From Flavobacterium lutivivi (GTDB taxonomy: Bacteria > Bacteroidota > Bacteroidia > Flavobacteriales > Flavobacteriaceae), in contig NZ_BMIM01000005.1 in the NCBI RefSeq assembly GCF_014642275.1, positions 62,001 to 126,000 of the forward strand: a stretch of 64,000 nucleotides of DNA. The letters run 5' to 3'. Shown here one piece after another: positions 38,272-46,626 of this stretch. The notes below the pieces were generated by a model that was given only the letters and a program-made list of their open reading frames with translations, was not told the DNA's origin and did no database searches. A program made the translations under genes and the position numbers. Positions within the stretch are counted from its first letter, which is position 1. Each line of letters begins with the position of its first letter.

Positions 38272-39723
38272 TTAATTTGTTGGTACTCGTAATATTCGTT
38301 TTTCCTCTAAATATTGTTTCAAGGCAACTAGAGCAGCAATTTCGGCTTCTTTATTTTGTTGCTCTCTTAGCTGTTCTGGGTTGTAATATTTTTTAACAAA
38401 TCCTGTGTCAAAATCTCCTGAACGAAAAGCTTCGTGTTGCATTACAAATTTTCCAAATGGTAATGTAGTTGCTACACCTTCAACATGATATTCATCTATT
38501 GCTTTAATCATTTCTGCAATGGCTTCATCTCTCGTTCTACCATAAGTTACCAATTTTGATAGCATTGGATCGTAATAAATTGGCACATCCATACCTTCTT
38601 CGATACCATTATCTACTCTAATATTTTCTCCTTTTGGTAATTTATATTTTGTTAATTTTCCAACATTTGGCAAGAAATCATTCAATGGATCTTCAGCATA
38701 AACGCGTAACTCCATTGCATGTCCTTTTATTTGCAAATCTTCTTGTTTGATTTCTAATTTTTCTCCAGAAGCAATTTTTATCTGTAGTTCAACCAAATCT
38801 AATCCAGAAATCATTTCGGAAACTGGATGTTCAACTTGCAATCTTGTATTCATTTCTAGAAAATAAAAATTGTGTTGGTCATCCATTAAAAACTCAACTG
38901 TTCCTGCTCCAAGATAGTCGCATGCTTTTGCAACACGAACTGCAGCTTCACCCATTTCTTTTCTCTTTTCGGGTGTCAAAATTGATGATGGTGCTTCTTC
39001 TACTACTTTTTGATGACGACGTTGAATGCTACATTCTCTTTCAAAGATGTACAACACATTTCCGTGACTATCAGCCATGATTTGTATTTCGATATGTCTT
39101 GGCTTAGTTACATATTTTTCGATAAAGACAGAACCATCTCCAAAAGCAGATGTTGCTTCGCTAATTGCTCTTTCCATTTGAGATACGAAGTCTTCTTCTT
39201 TTTCTACAATTCTCATACCTTTTCCACCACCACCAGCAGAAGCTTTAATTAGAATTGGAAAACCTATCGCTTTTGCAGATTTTTTTGCTTCATCTACATC
39301 TACTATAGCATGATCTACACCAGGAACCATTGGAATATTATATTTCATTACTGCTTCTTTGGCAGCAAGTTTACTTCCCATCATTTCAATGGCTTTTGTT
39401 TTTGGCCCAATAAAAATTATACCATTCTTTTCGGCTAGTTCAGCAAATGATGCATTTTCGCTAAGAAAACCATAACCTGGATGAATAGCGTCAACATTCA
39501 ATTGTTTTGCAACTTCTATTATTTTATCTCCTCTAAGATAGGATTGACTAGAAAGTGCTTCTCCAATGCAGACTGCTTCATCTGCAAATTTTACATGCAA
39601 TGCATTTCTGTCAGCAGTAGAATAAACAGCTACAGTCTTTATGCCCATTTTTCGGGCAGTTTTCATTACTCTGATAGCTATTTCACCACGATTAGCTATC
39701 AAGATTTTATTTATTTTTTTCAT
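38272..39723 (-). CDS. Biotin carboxylase subunit of acyl-CoA carboxylase
   Basis: The 483-residue ATP-grasp enzyme carboxylates the biotin carrier. It begins KINKILIANRGEIAIRVM and has the ATP loop KASAGGGGKGMRIV and the metal/bicarbonate segment EMNTRLQVEHPVSEMI. It is longer than AccC (about 450) because of a C-terminal tail rich in Glu and Gln, as in the propionyl/methylcrotonyl carboxylase alpha subunits that have lost their carrier domain to a separate gene. The ATG at 39723 is one base after the stop of the biotin carrier gene; a TTG frame at 39732 would overlap it. Confidence 0.92.
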   Translation of the reverse strand: MKKINKILIANRGEIAIRVMKTARKMGIKTVAVYSTADRNALHVKFADEAVCIGEALSSQSYLRGDKIIEVAKQLNVDAIHPGYGFLSENASFAELAEKNGIIFIGPKTKAIEMMGSKLAAKEAVMKYNIPMVPGVDHAIVDVDEAKKSAKAIGFPILIKASAGGGGKGMRIVEKEEDFVSQMERAISEATSAFGDGSVFIEKYVTKPRHIEIQIMADSHGNVLYIFERECSIQRRHQKVVEEAPSSILTPEKRKEMGEAAVRVAKACDYLGAGTVEFLMDDQHNFYFLEMNTRLQVEHPVSEMISGLDLVELQIKIASGEKLEIKQEDLQIKGHAMELRVYAEDPLNDFLPNVGKLTKYKLPKGENIRVDNGIEEGMDVPIYYDPMLSKLVTYGRTRDEAIAEMIKAIDEYHVEGVATTLPFGKFVMQHEAFRSGDFDTGFVKKYYNPEQLREQQNKEAEIAALVALKQYLEEKRILRVPTN

Positions 39724-39724
39724 G

Positions 39725-40210
39725 TTATTCAAACTCTATTAATAGTTGGCCTTTATCTACAGCTTGTGATTTAGCAACAGATATAGATTTAATAATTCCA
39801 TCTCTAGGAGAAAGAATACTGTTCTCCATTTTCATTGCTTCGAGAATGAGTAATTGATCATTCTCTTTCACCTCTTGGCCAGCTTGTACTGAAACTTCAA
39901 TAATCAATCCTGGCATTGGCGCTTTGATAGAGTTTATTTGTTTTGTAGAACCTGCAGAAATTCCCATTTCATTAATTAAGTTCTCTAATCTACCTGAAAT
40001 AGATACCCAATAGGAGTTGTTGTTGATTTTTACTTGATATTTTTTTTGCAAGAAATCGAAGGATACAATCTCTGCTTTGAATGGTTTTTTGTCGCTCAAG
40101 ACATGAAATTCATTTTCACCAACAGAAACAATATCTAGTAGCGAAAGGTCGTTTTCAGAAAAATCAAAAACATTCAAATTATTAACTGAAATTTTATATT
40201 TATCTTTCAT
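39725..40210 (-). CDS. Biotin carboxyl carrier subunit
   Basis: The 161-residue protein carries the C-terminal biotinyl domain with the target lysine (about residue 127) in EAMKMENS and the opening strand IKAPMPGLIIEVSVQAGQ. The N-terminal half is a beta-rich domain like those of propionyl-CoA carboxylase and pyruvate carboxylase carriers. It is the first gene of the operon and lies one base from the biotin carboxylase, so translation is likely coupled. Confidence 0.93.
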   Translation of the reverse strand: MKDKYKISVNNLNVFDFSENDLSLLDIVSVGENEFHVLSDKKPFKAEIVSFDFLQKKYQVKINNNSYWVSISGRLENLINEMGISAGSTKQINSIKAPMPGLIIEVSVQAGQEVKENDQLLILEAMKMENSILSPRDGIIKSISVAKSQAVDKGQLLIEFE

Positions 40211-40296
40211 ATATGATTTTTAATACCTGTAAAATTACGAATAATATAAATTTAATTTTATTTTTTTATGTTCATTTTTGGTTAGTTGCTATACAT

Positions 40297-40326
40297 AAAA
40301 AAAGCCTCGAACAATGTTCGAGGCTT
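40297..40326 (-). terminator. Terminator after the YceI gene (end of the six-gene envelope operon)
   Basis: The stem AAGCCTCGAAC/GTTCGAGGCTT (40302-40312 and 40316-40326, loop AAT) is followed on the minus strand by T residues. Confidence 0.9.
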
Positions 40327-40356
40327 AGAGAAAAATTAACTTAATAAATAACTCAA

Positions 40357-40899
40357 CTATTTATTTTCTAGTGTAAAATTGATATCAATTTTAATATTTT
40401 CGGCAATTTTGCTTTTTACAACACTTGGTATCTCGATGTTATAATCTTGTGGTTTAATTGAAAAATTACATTTTGCTACCAACTTATCACCAGAAATCAT
40501 AAAAACAATTTTCGTTTTCACTTTTTTAGTAACACCATGAATGGTCAAATCTCCTTCGGTATCAAATGTTGCCTTTCCACCTGAAAATTTTGACATGTCA
40601 AAACCAATAACTTTCCCTTTGTAGGTTGCTTTTGGATGGATTGAAGATTCTACATAATTTTCATTGAAATGCTCTTCCATCAACGGAGATTTGAATTTAA
40701 AAGCTTTCATTAGAGCTAATGCAGCAACATCTCCATTTGATTTATCAAAAACGCAGGATACGGTATTATTTGTAGCAGCAATTTCTTCAAAAGCTGGCAT
40801 ACTAGCTTCAAATTTTACTACACCTGAACGTGTAAACATTTTTTGGGCAAAACCTGAAAGTTGACAAGTTATTGCAAGAATTAATAAAAACTTTTTCAT
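40357..40899 (-). CDS. YceI-family periplasmic protein
   Basis: The 180-residue exported protein has a signal peptide (MKKFLLILAITCQLSGFAQ) and the YceI lipocalin-like pattern (GVVKFEASMP, IHPKATYKGKVIGFDMSKF, TEGDLTIHGVTKKVKTK). YceI proteins bind isoprenoids such as polyprenyl chains or quinones in a barrel; whether this one does is not shown. It is the last of six genes in the leftward operon and lies 12 bases from the cytochrome c gene. Confidence 0.93.
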   Translation of the reverse strand: MKKFLLILAITCQLSGFAQKMFTRSGVVKFEASMPAFEEIAATNNTVSCVFDKSNGDVAALALMKAFKFKSPLMEEHFNENYVESSIHPKATYKGKVIGFDMSKFSGGKATFDTEGDLTIHGVTKKVKTKIVFMISGDKLVAKCNFSIKPQDYNIEIPSVVKSKIAENIKIDINFTLENK

Positions 40900-40911
40900 A
40901 ACAATTTTATT

Positions 40912-41259
40912 TTAATTAGGAAAGCCATTGGCAACCCAAAGGTTGATTAAATCTATTCTCGATTGTTGCATTCTACCACTTTCAGGCATTCCTTGACCAG
41001 TAGGAGCTTCAATTTCTTGTATTAAAGTACCATTGATAATTGATTCTTTAACTTGGTCATATGTTTCAAGATAGGGTTCTTGACCACTTTCTGCACTATG
41101 ACAGTTAGTACAATTTGTTGTCATAATTGGCTTTATGTTTGCCAAATAAGTTGGGTTATCTGTTTCCAAGGTAACCTCATCATATGTTTTTGACTCGCAA
41201 CTAACTAATGTAATTGTGGCAAAAAGCGATCCAAATAATATCGTGCTTATCTTTTTCAT
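40912..41259 (-). CDS. Lipoprotein cytochrome c
   Basis: The 115-residue protein is a small single-heme cytochrome: lipobox LVSC (Cys at about 21), heme attachment motif CTNCH (about residues 50-54), and a likely axial Met in GMPESG. The opening NIKPIMTTNCTNCHSA resembles the planctomycete-type/flavobacterial mono-heme cytochromes that follow a lipoprotein linker. As a lipoprotein it should be anchored in a membrane facing the periplasm. It is the fifth gene of the operon and is 2 bases from the DUF5777-like barrel gene. Confidence 0.92.
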   Translation of the reverse strand: MKKISTILFGSLFATITLVSCESKTYDEVTLETDNPTYLANIKPIMTTNCTNCHSAESGQEPYLETYDQVKESIINGTLIQEIEAPTGQGMPESGRMQQSRIDLINLWVANGFPN

Positions 41260-41261
41260 AA

Positions 41262-42128
41262 TTAAAATACTCTATACATGTTAAAACCAAAGTAGAAAGG
41301 TCCGCCATTCCATTTTCCTGTAGTATTTGAAAAATAAGCTACATCATTCATTGGTTGGCTATTTGAGAAAACAAGTTGGAAAATATGTCCTCCAGTTTCT
41401 ATATCAAATCCAGCACTCAAAGGATTATGATAATAATCTTGCTCTTTTGCATTCAATCTTGCTGCATATTCAACGTTGATACTCATTCTTTTTGATAGTT
41501 TATATCTACCGCCAGCTGCTAATAAAAATTCATCTTTATTTTCTAATGCTTTATCATAAAGGTTTTTGTGAACATAAATTGGATTCACTTCGAATGAAAA
41601 AGACTCAGAGAACTTTCTTGAAATTAATAATTGAGATGTGTATGATAATCTTTGAGCTCCTTTAAGCATTGGATATTCATCAGTTGTCAATTTAGTATTA
41701 ACATCCAAAGTGTTGTAGCCAACAATTGTAAAAGGAAATCCTTCAACTTCTTGATTTGCAAATTTATACTTAACTGCAAGCTCATAGTTTTTGTTGTATG
41801 TATGTCTTGAAACACCAACGTTTAACCAATTAGTAAAACCATAAATTCCACCAATCTTTGTCAACGCGTTATCTAAACCAAAAAAGTTGTTTATACCTTG
41901 TGTCAAATCTCCAAAGCGATGCGAAACAACAAAATACCATTCATTCTTTACTGCCAACTTGGTTGACTGCATGTTACAAATTTGGAGACCTTTGAAAGCT
42001 GCCATTTCAATTTCTTTTTTCCCAGAATTGACACTGTCTAATTCTTTTAGTAAATCATCTTGAGCCCAAGTTACTCCTAACCCAGCAATGAAAAACAATA
42101 GTACTGTTATCCTTTTTTTAAAGTTCAT
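41262..42128 (-). CDS. DUF5777-like outer-membrane beta-barrel protein
   Basis: The 288-residue exported protein has a signal peptide (MNFKKRITVLLFFIAGLGVTWAQ) followed by about a dozen alternating strands. The NMQSTKLAVKNEWYFVVSHRFGDL segment and the TNWLNVGVSRHTYNK stretch are typical of the DUF5777 barrel family found next to YceI and cytochrome genes in Bacteroidota. It should form a pore or scaffold in the outer membrane. It is the fourth gene of the operon, 7 bases from the OB-fold gene. Confidence 0.82.
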   Translation of the reverse strand: MNFKKRITVLLFFIAGLGVTWAQDDLLKELDSVNSGKKEIEMAAFKGLQICNMQSTKLAVKNEWYFVVSHRFGDLTQGINNFFGLDNALTKIGGIYGFTNWLNVGVSRHTYNKNYELAVKYKFANQEVEGFPFTIVGYNTLDVNTKLTTDEYPMLKGAQRLSYTSQLLISRKFSESFSFEVNPIYVHKNLYDKALENKDEFLLAAGGRYKLSKRMSINVEYAARLNAKEQDYYHNPLSAGFDIETGGHIFQLVFSNSQPMNDVAYFSNTTGKWNGGPFYFGFNMYRVF

Positions 42129-42135
42129 AGATATA

Positions 42136-42528
42136 TTATTTATTAATAAAACACTCGTCCATTTTTAGTTCTCCCATTAAGTCATCAAACCCAAGAAATC
42201 TTCCTTTAACATTAACTTTTTTACCTTTTTCTTGTACAAATTCTTTGTCATGAAGTTTGCAAATAATATTTGAATCTAAAACTACTTCACCTGCAGATGC
42301 ATCGGTAACTGTACCACTAATAACAATGGCTTTATTCAAATATTTATTTGTTGAAGCAGTAGCATCATTTGTAAACTCAGCCATTATTTGAGTAGAAGCA
42401 ACTGTAAACTCAGCTTTTTCTTCGGATATATCTCTTTTTCCGGCGTTGTTGATATAATAATAAGCAGAACCAACTATAGCAATTAACGTTATGAATATAA
42501 TCAGTGCTATTTTTTTTCCTTTTTTCAT
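42136..42528 (-). CDS. Membrane-anchored OB-fold protein
   Basis: The 130-residue product has one N-terminal membrane segment (about 7-26) and a small beta domain with YLNKAIVISGTVTDAS, GEVVLDSNIICKL and KKVNVKGRFLGFDDLM, which fits the OB-fold (tRNA_anti-like) pattern also seen in other flavobacterial envelope operons. A conserved Cys occurs twice in the beta domain. It is predicted to sit in the inner membrane facing the periplasm. It is the third gene of the operon. Confidence 0.8.
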   Translation of the reverse strand: MKKGKKIALIIFITLIAIVGSAYYYINNAGKRDISEEKAEFTVASTQIMAEFTNDATASTNKYLNKAIVISGTVTDASAGEVVLDSNIICKLHDKEFVQEKGKKVNVKGRFLGFDDLMGELKMDECFINK

Positions 42529-42532
42529 ATCT

Positions 42533-43297
42533 CTAAATAATATTTACTTTTTTAACAACTTTTTCATTGTCATTTGAAATCTCAATAAAATACATTCCTT
42601 TAGAACAATTTGATAAATCTACTTGTATAGTTTCTGTTTCGAAACCATTATCAATTTCATCAATTAGTTTAGCATTTATATCAAATACTCTTATTTTGTT
42701 AATGCTTTGATTGCTGTTTTTTGAAATTGAAAAAATTCCATTTGATGGATTTGGGTAAACTGCCAATGTGTTTAATGAAGAAAAATCTTCTGCTCCAAGC
42801 GTAAATGTTAAAGCTTTTGAACCAAATGATGAATGCTCTTGAGAGATAGTAGTTGATGGTCCAACTGCCCAAATCACACTTAGTGAAGACATTGCATAGG
42901 TAAATGTATAATCTTTAACATCGCCAGTAGAAAAAGGTCTAGAAACAACAAGTGTTCTTGTAGTTCCACTAACTGTGTTGCTTACTAATGTTAAATTATT
43001 TGTTGTATCTGTTACTGGTGCATTGTGACCACCATTTAGATATCTATCTAATAATGCAGTACCATATGATATACAATCTATTGGAGTATTGGTTGACATA
43101 GTTGTTGCATTTAAACCTACAACAAACCATTTTGTTGATGGTCCAGTTATAGTCATCGTTACAGTTGATGTGGTTTGATCCAAATCAATTTTTAAGGACA
43201 TTTGCGAACCCATGGTCACAACACCTGTTGATTTTACTTGTGCGTTAGAAAACATTCCAACTGTCAATAGCATTAAGGTAAGGATAGATTTTTTCAT
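42533..43297 (-). CDS. Exported DOMON-like protein with T9SS type A sorting domain
   Basis: The 254-residue protein has a signal peptide (MKKSILTLMLLTVGMFSNAQ), a beta-sandwich whose pattern (VTMTITGPSTKWFVVGLN, WAVGPSTTISQEHSSFGS) resembles the DOMON heme- or sugar-binding fold, and a C-terminal T9SS type A sorting domain (VYPNPSNGIFSIS, then KGMYFIEIS). It is therefore predicted to be exported across the outer membrane and attached to the cell surface. It is the second gene of the operon. The DOMON reading is by shape and the Trp/His pattern, not by a search. Confidence 0.8.
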   Translation of the reverse strand: MKKSILTLMLLTVGMFSNAQVKSTGVVTMGSQMSLKIDLDQTTSTVTMTITGPSTKWFVVGLNATTMSTNTPIDCISYGTALLDRYLNGGHNAPVTDTTNNLTLVSNTVSGTTRTLVVSRPFSTGDVKDYTFTYAMSSLSVIWAVGPSTTISQEHSSFGSKALTFTLGAEDFSSLNTLAVYPNPSNGIFSISKNSNQSINKIRVFDINAKLIDEIDNGFETETIQVDLSNCSKGMYFIEISNDNEKVVKKVNII

Positions 43298-43305
43298 AAT
43301 TTTTT

Positions 43306-43824
43306 TTATTTAGTCAATAGTATAATAAGTTCAGTATTTGAATTAAATTCTGCAAAATCAATAGCTTTTTTTCCGTCGTTGTCTTTAATCATTTTATCAG
43401 CTCCAGCAGCTATCAACATTTTTGCTATTTCATTTTTATTGAAAAACACTGCATAAATCAAAGCGGTCTTTCCATCTTTATCAGCTATATTGAGGTTAGC
43501 TTTATGAGCGATTAGTTGTTCGACTAGCTTCAGGTTTCCATTCATCACCGCTGCCATCAAAGCCGTTCCCATTCCGCTGGTGTAGTCAATATCTTTAACC
43601 TTTTCGATAAGAAACATTGCTACATTTTCGTTACCTCTGTAACAAGCTAAAATAAGTGGACTGAATTTTTTTGAATCGATTTCGTTGACAACATCAGGGT
43701 TTTTTCTGAATAGGTTTTCCATTTGTTGAACGGTTCCATATCGAGCAACATCAAAAACCGATTCTTGAGCAGTTATTTTTGCAAATGATAAAAGGCTAAT
43801 AAAAAGAAAAACTCCTGCTTTCAT
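43306..43824 (-). CDS. Exported ankyrin-repeat protein
   Basis: The 172-residue protein has a signal peptide (ending SFAKITAQ) and about four ankyrin repeats (FSPLILACYRGNENVAMFLIEK, GTALMAAVMNGNLKLVEQL, GKTALIYAVFFNKNEIAKML, then a partial). Small periplasmic ankyrin proteins often sit beside catalases or cytochromes and protect or organise redox proteins. It is the first gene of the operon, 8 bases upstream of the DOMON-like gene. No good promoter octamer was found in front of it. Confidence 0.9.
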   Translation of the reverse strand: MKAGVFLFISLLSFAKITAQESVFDVARYGTVQQMENLFRKNPDVVNEIDSKKFSPLILACYRGNENVAMFLIEKVKDIDYTSGMGTALMAAVMNGNLKLVEQLIAHKANLNIADKDGKTALIYAVFFNKNEIAKMLIAAGADKMIKDNDGKKAIDFAEFNSNTELIILLTK

Positions 43825-43896
43825 TTCTAATTGATTTATTAGAAAAACAGCAAGAGAATAAATTTCCCTACCAAAAAAATGAAATATTTTAAAATT

Positions 43897-46095
43897 TTAT
43901 AAAACCAACAGAAAATCTTCCTTTAGTTTTACAAAATCTTTTGAATACCAGAATAGCTCAAAATTGTCATCTACATTGTCTTCAAAATCTTTTTTGAGGT
44001 CAGAAATAGTATATAAATGTGGTTCTTTAATATCTATTTTTTTTAGAATATTTGACAACCAGATTCCTTCATTTTTTTTAAAAACAAATTGGCCATCACT
44101 GTGCTTTCCACAAAACAATAATGTCGCCATTTCATATTTATTTCCTTTCTTTATTTTTTGAAAAAAAGTAACTTCTGGGTTTGAAGCTAGAGCCAAAACC
44201 TTGTGATTAGGCTTTAGCGATTTGCTGCTACTATTTTGAAGACAGTTATAAATATAATTGGGTGAAATTGTTGTTTTTGGGATTTTGAATTCAAACCAAT
44301 CTTGAAGAGGATAATCAAAACAAATTCCGTGCATATAATTGAAAAGTGATTTTTTTAATCCGAAGCTAAATTTTTCATGATTGATACCAGTTTTGTCTTT
44401 AAACTGTATGTCGTTGTTTGCAAAAGTAATTGGTTTATAATCGGGTATTACCTGAAAATTCTCTGGAAACATACCTACTGGACTATGAGCAGTCATGGCA
44501 AACTGATGCCAAAATCCTGATTGCAAAATTCCTAATTCAAACATTTGCCTTACCATTTCTAAACTATCAATAGTTTCTTGAACGGTTTGAGTAGGATAAC
44601 CATACATCAAGTAAGCATGTACCATGATGCCACATTCTGTGAAATTACTTGTAACTTGTGCGACTTGCTCTACAGTTACACCTTTTTTTATTAACTCTAG
44701 CAATCTATCAGAAGCCACTTCTAAACCACCCGAAACAGCTATGCATCCTGACAACTGAAGTAGTTTACACAAATCTCTTGTGAAACTTTTTTCAAAACGA
44801 ATGTTTGTCCACCATGTTACAACCAAATTTCTTCTGATAATTTCTAAAGCTACATCTCGCATCAAACTTGGTGGTGCTGCTTCATCAACAAAATGGAATC
44901 CAGTTTCGCCTGTTTGTGCAATTAGTTCTTCCATTCTATCAACCAATATTTTAGCATGTATTGGTTCATAGACTTTGATATAATCTAATGAAATATCACA
45001 AAATGTACATTTACCCCAATAGCATCCATGAGCCATTGTTAGTTTATTCCATCGTCCATCACTCCAAAGACTATGCATTGGATTGGTTACTTCAATTACA
45101 GAAATGTATTTGTCTAGAAACAAATCTGAATAATCTGGTGTACCAACATGGCTTTGCTTATAATCTTTATCGGTTGAGTTGTTCTTATAAGTTACTAAGT
45201 TATTTTCTAGTAAAAATGTACGCTTATAAACTCTTTCGTTCTCTGCTTTGGATAAATTATTGTATAAAAGCTCTATTGGCAATTCACCATCATCTAGTGT
45301 TATATAATCGAAAAACTCAAATACTCTTGCGTCATTGATTTCTCTCAATTCAGTATTTGGAAAACCGCCACCAAGTGCGATTTTAATTTGAGGAAAATTA
45401 TTTTTGATAAATTGAGCACATCTAAAACCACTATACAGATTTCCTGGAAAAGGAACTGAAACACATATCAAACTTGGCTGAATTTCTTGAATTTTTTTAT
45501 TTAAAATTTTTAAAGCAATTCTGTCTATATAAGTTATTTCATTATTGAGCATTTGATAAAGTTCATCAAATGAATTAGCACTTCTACCTAAACGTTCAGC
45601 ATAGCGACTAAAACCAAAATTTTCATCGATGTTTTCAACTATAAAATCAGAAATATCTTCGAGATATAATGTTGCTAAGTGCTTTGCTTTGTCGTAATTC
45701 CCCATAAATCCAAAAGCCCAATCCAAATCGTCTATTTGCGAAAAACGTGAAGCTTCGGGTAGAAAATTACCATTACTGATTTGTCTTGCTAGATTGGCGT
45801 TTTTGCCTTGTAAAAAATGAATTACAGAATCAATAGTTTTGATGTAATCATCTTTCAAAGCCAAAATTCTTTTTGAATTATCTGTTAATTGAGATTGTTT
45901 ATTTCCTTTAACTACTGTTTCAAAAATTTCATTTAATCCTTGCTTTGAAAATATTTCTAAGATTACTTCTATACCCAAATCAGATTGAAACGAACTTATT
46001 TTTTTTGTATTTAAAAAACCTTTTAGATAAGCCGTTGCAGGATATGGTGTGTTTAACTGTGTAAATGGTGGTGTTATTAGAAGGATTTCCTTCAT
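43897..46095 (-). CDS. B12-binding domain radical SAM protein
   Basis: The 732-residue protein starts with a cobalamin-binding-like domain (about residues 1-280, ILLITPPFTQLNTPYPATAYL and SLICVSVPFPGNLYSG then ALGGGFPNTEL) followed by a radical SAM core whose cluster motif is CYWGKCTFC (about residues 358-366, Cys-x4-Cys-x2-Cys, not the common x3). A C-terminal extension follows. Such proteins often methylate or rearrange unreactive carbons, but the substrate is not predictable. A start at 46095 is preferred over the in-frame 46119 because it begins MKEILLITPPF. It stands alone. Confidence 0.88.
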   Translation of the reverse strand: MKEILLITPPFTQLNTPYPATAYLKGFLNTKKISSFQSDLGIEVILEIFSKQGLNEIFETVVKGNKQSQLTDNSKRILALKDDYIKTIDSVIHFLQGKNANLARQISNGNFLPEASRFSQIDDLDWAFGFMGNYDKAKHLATLYLEDISDFIVENIDENFGFSRYAERLGRSANSFDELYQMLNNEITYIDRIALKILNKKIQEIQPSLICVSVPFPGNLYSGFRCAQFIKNNFPQIKIALGGGFPNTELREINDARVFEFFDYITLDDGELPIELLYNNLSKAENERVYKRTFLLENNLVTYKNNSTDKDYKQSHVGTPDYSDLFLDKYISVIEVTNPMHSLWSDGRWNKLTMAHGCYWGKCTFCDISLDYIKVYEPIHAKILVDRMEELIAQTGETGFHFVDEAAPPSLMRDVALEIIRRNLVVTWWTNIRFEKSFTRDLCKLLQLSGCIAVSGGLEVASDRLLELIKKGVTVEQVAQVTSNFTECGIMVHAYLMYGYPTQTVQETIDSLEMVRQMFELGILQSGFWHQFAMTAHSPVGMFPENFQVIPDYKPITFANNDIQFKDKTGINHEKFSFGLKKSLFNYMHGICFDYPLQDWFEFKIPKTTISPNYIYNCLQNSSSKSLKPNHKVLALASNPEVTFFQKIKKGNKYEMATLLFCGKHSDGQFVFKKNEGIWLSNILKKIDIKEPHLYTISDLKKDFEDNVDDNFELFWYSKDFVKLKEDFLLVL

Positions 46096-46106
46096 ATTCT
46101 TTTTCA

Positions 46107-46114
46107 CAAAGGTA
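46107..46114 (-). promoter_or_regulatory. -7 element (TACCTTTG) for the B12-radical SAM gene
   Basis: On the minus strand TACCTTTG lies 11 bases before the ATG at 46095; no good -33 TTG is seen at 19-21 bases. Confidence 0.5.
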
Positions 46115-46145
46115 TGCAAAACAACAATTGGTAAAGAAATCTAAT

Positions 46146-46153
46146 TATATTTG
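46146..46153 (+). promoter_or_regulatory. -7 element (TATATTTG) for the T9SS type B pair
   Basis: TATATTTG ends 13 bases before the ATG at 46167 and diverges from the promoter of the radical SAM gene. Confidence 0.6.
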
Positions 46154-46166
46154 TTAAAATTTCCAT

Positions 46167-46622
46167 ATGAAAAAAATAATTATCCTCTTCTCTTTGCTTT
46201 TCTATAGCACTTATAATCAAGCTCAATTTAAAACAACTTATAATCAATCAGGAGATCCGCTAACAGAAATAACAGATGCTTCTTCAATGAAGCAAGGAGA
46301 TTGGATTTATTATGATAATGAAGAAAAAGTTATTCGAATAGATACTTTCAGTGATGATGTTCTTGTTGACAGAAAGTGTTACAAAAATAATTTAGAAATT
46401 GAAAACCGTAATTTCATCGATTATAATACTCTGAATATTGCTACAAATGAAAATTTAAGACCTTACCATGGAGAAGCAATAATAAATGAAAAAGGTGCTA
46501 TTATTTCTTTTTCGGTTTATTACAATCAAAATATAAATTTTGATAACAAGTCAATAAATCAACTAAAAGACTTTATTAAAAAAATTGCCAAAAACAACAA
46601 AAAAACTATTTTGATTTTTTAA
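46167..46622 (+). CDS. Exported protein encoded before the T9SS type B protein
   Basis: The 151-residue protein has a signal peptide (MKKIIILFSLLFYSTYNQAQ). The segment QGDWIYYDNEEKVIRIDTFSDD resembles single MORN-like units found in the YwqK family, but only one is clear. The rest, with PYHGEAIINEKGAIISFSVYY, looks like a small mixed alpha/beta domain. I cannot assign a function. It starts 4 bases before the surface protein gene, so the two are one operon and may work together at the cell envelope. Confidence 0.6.
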   Translation: MKKIIILFSLLFYSTYNQAQFKTTYNQSGDPLTEITDASSMKQGDWIYYDNEEKVIRIDTFSDDVLVDRKCYKNNLEIENRNFIDYNTLNIATNENLRPYHGEAIINEKGAIISFSVYYNQNINFDNKSINQLKDFIKKIAKNNKKTILIF

Positions 46623-46626
46623 GCTT

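Noticed and set aside
40211-40296. Promoter for the biotin carrier operon
   Set aside because: No TAnnTTTG octamer was found in front of 40210, so a promoter cannot be placed.
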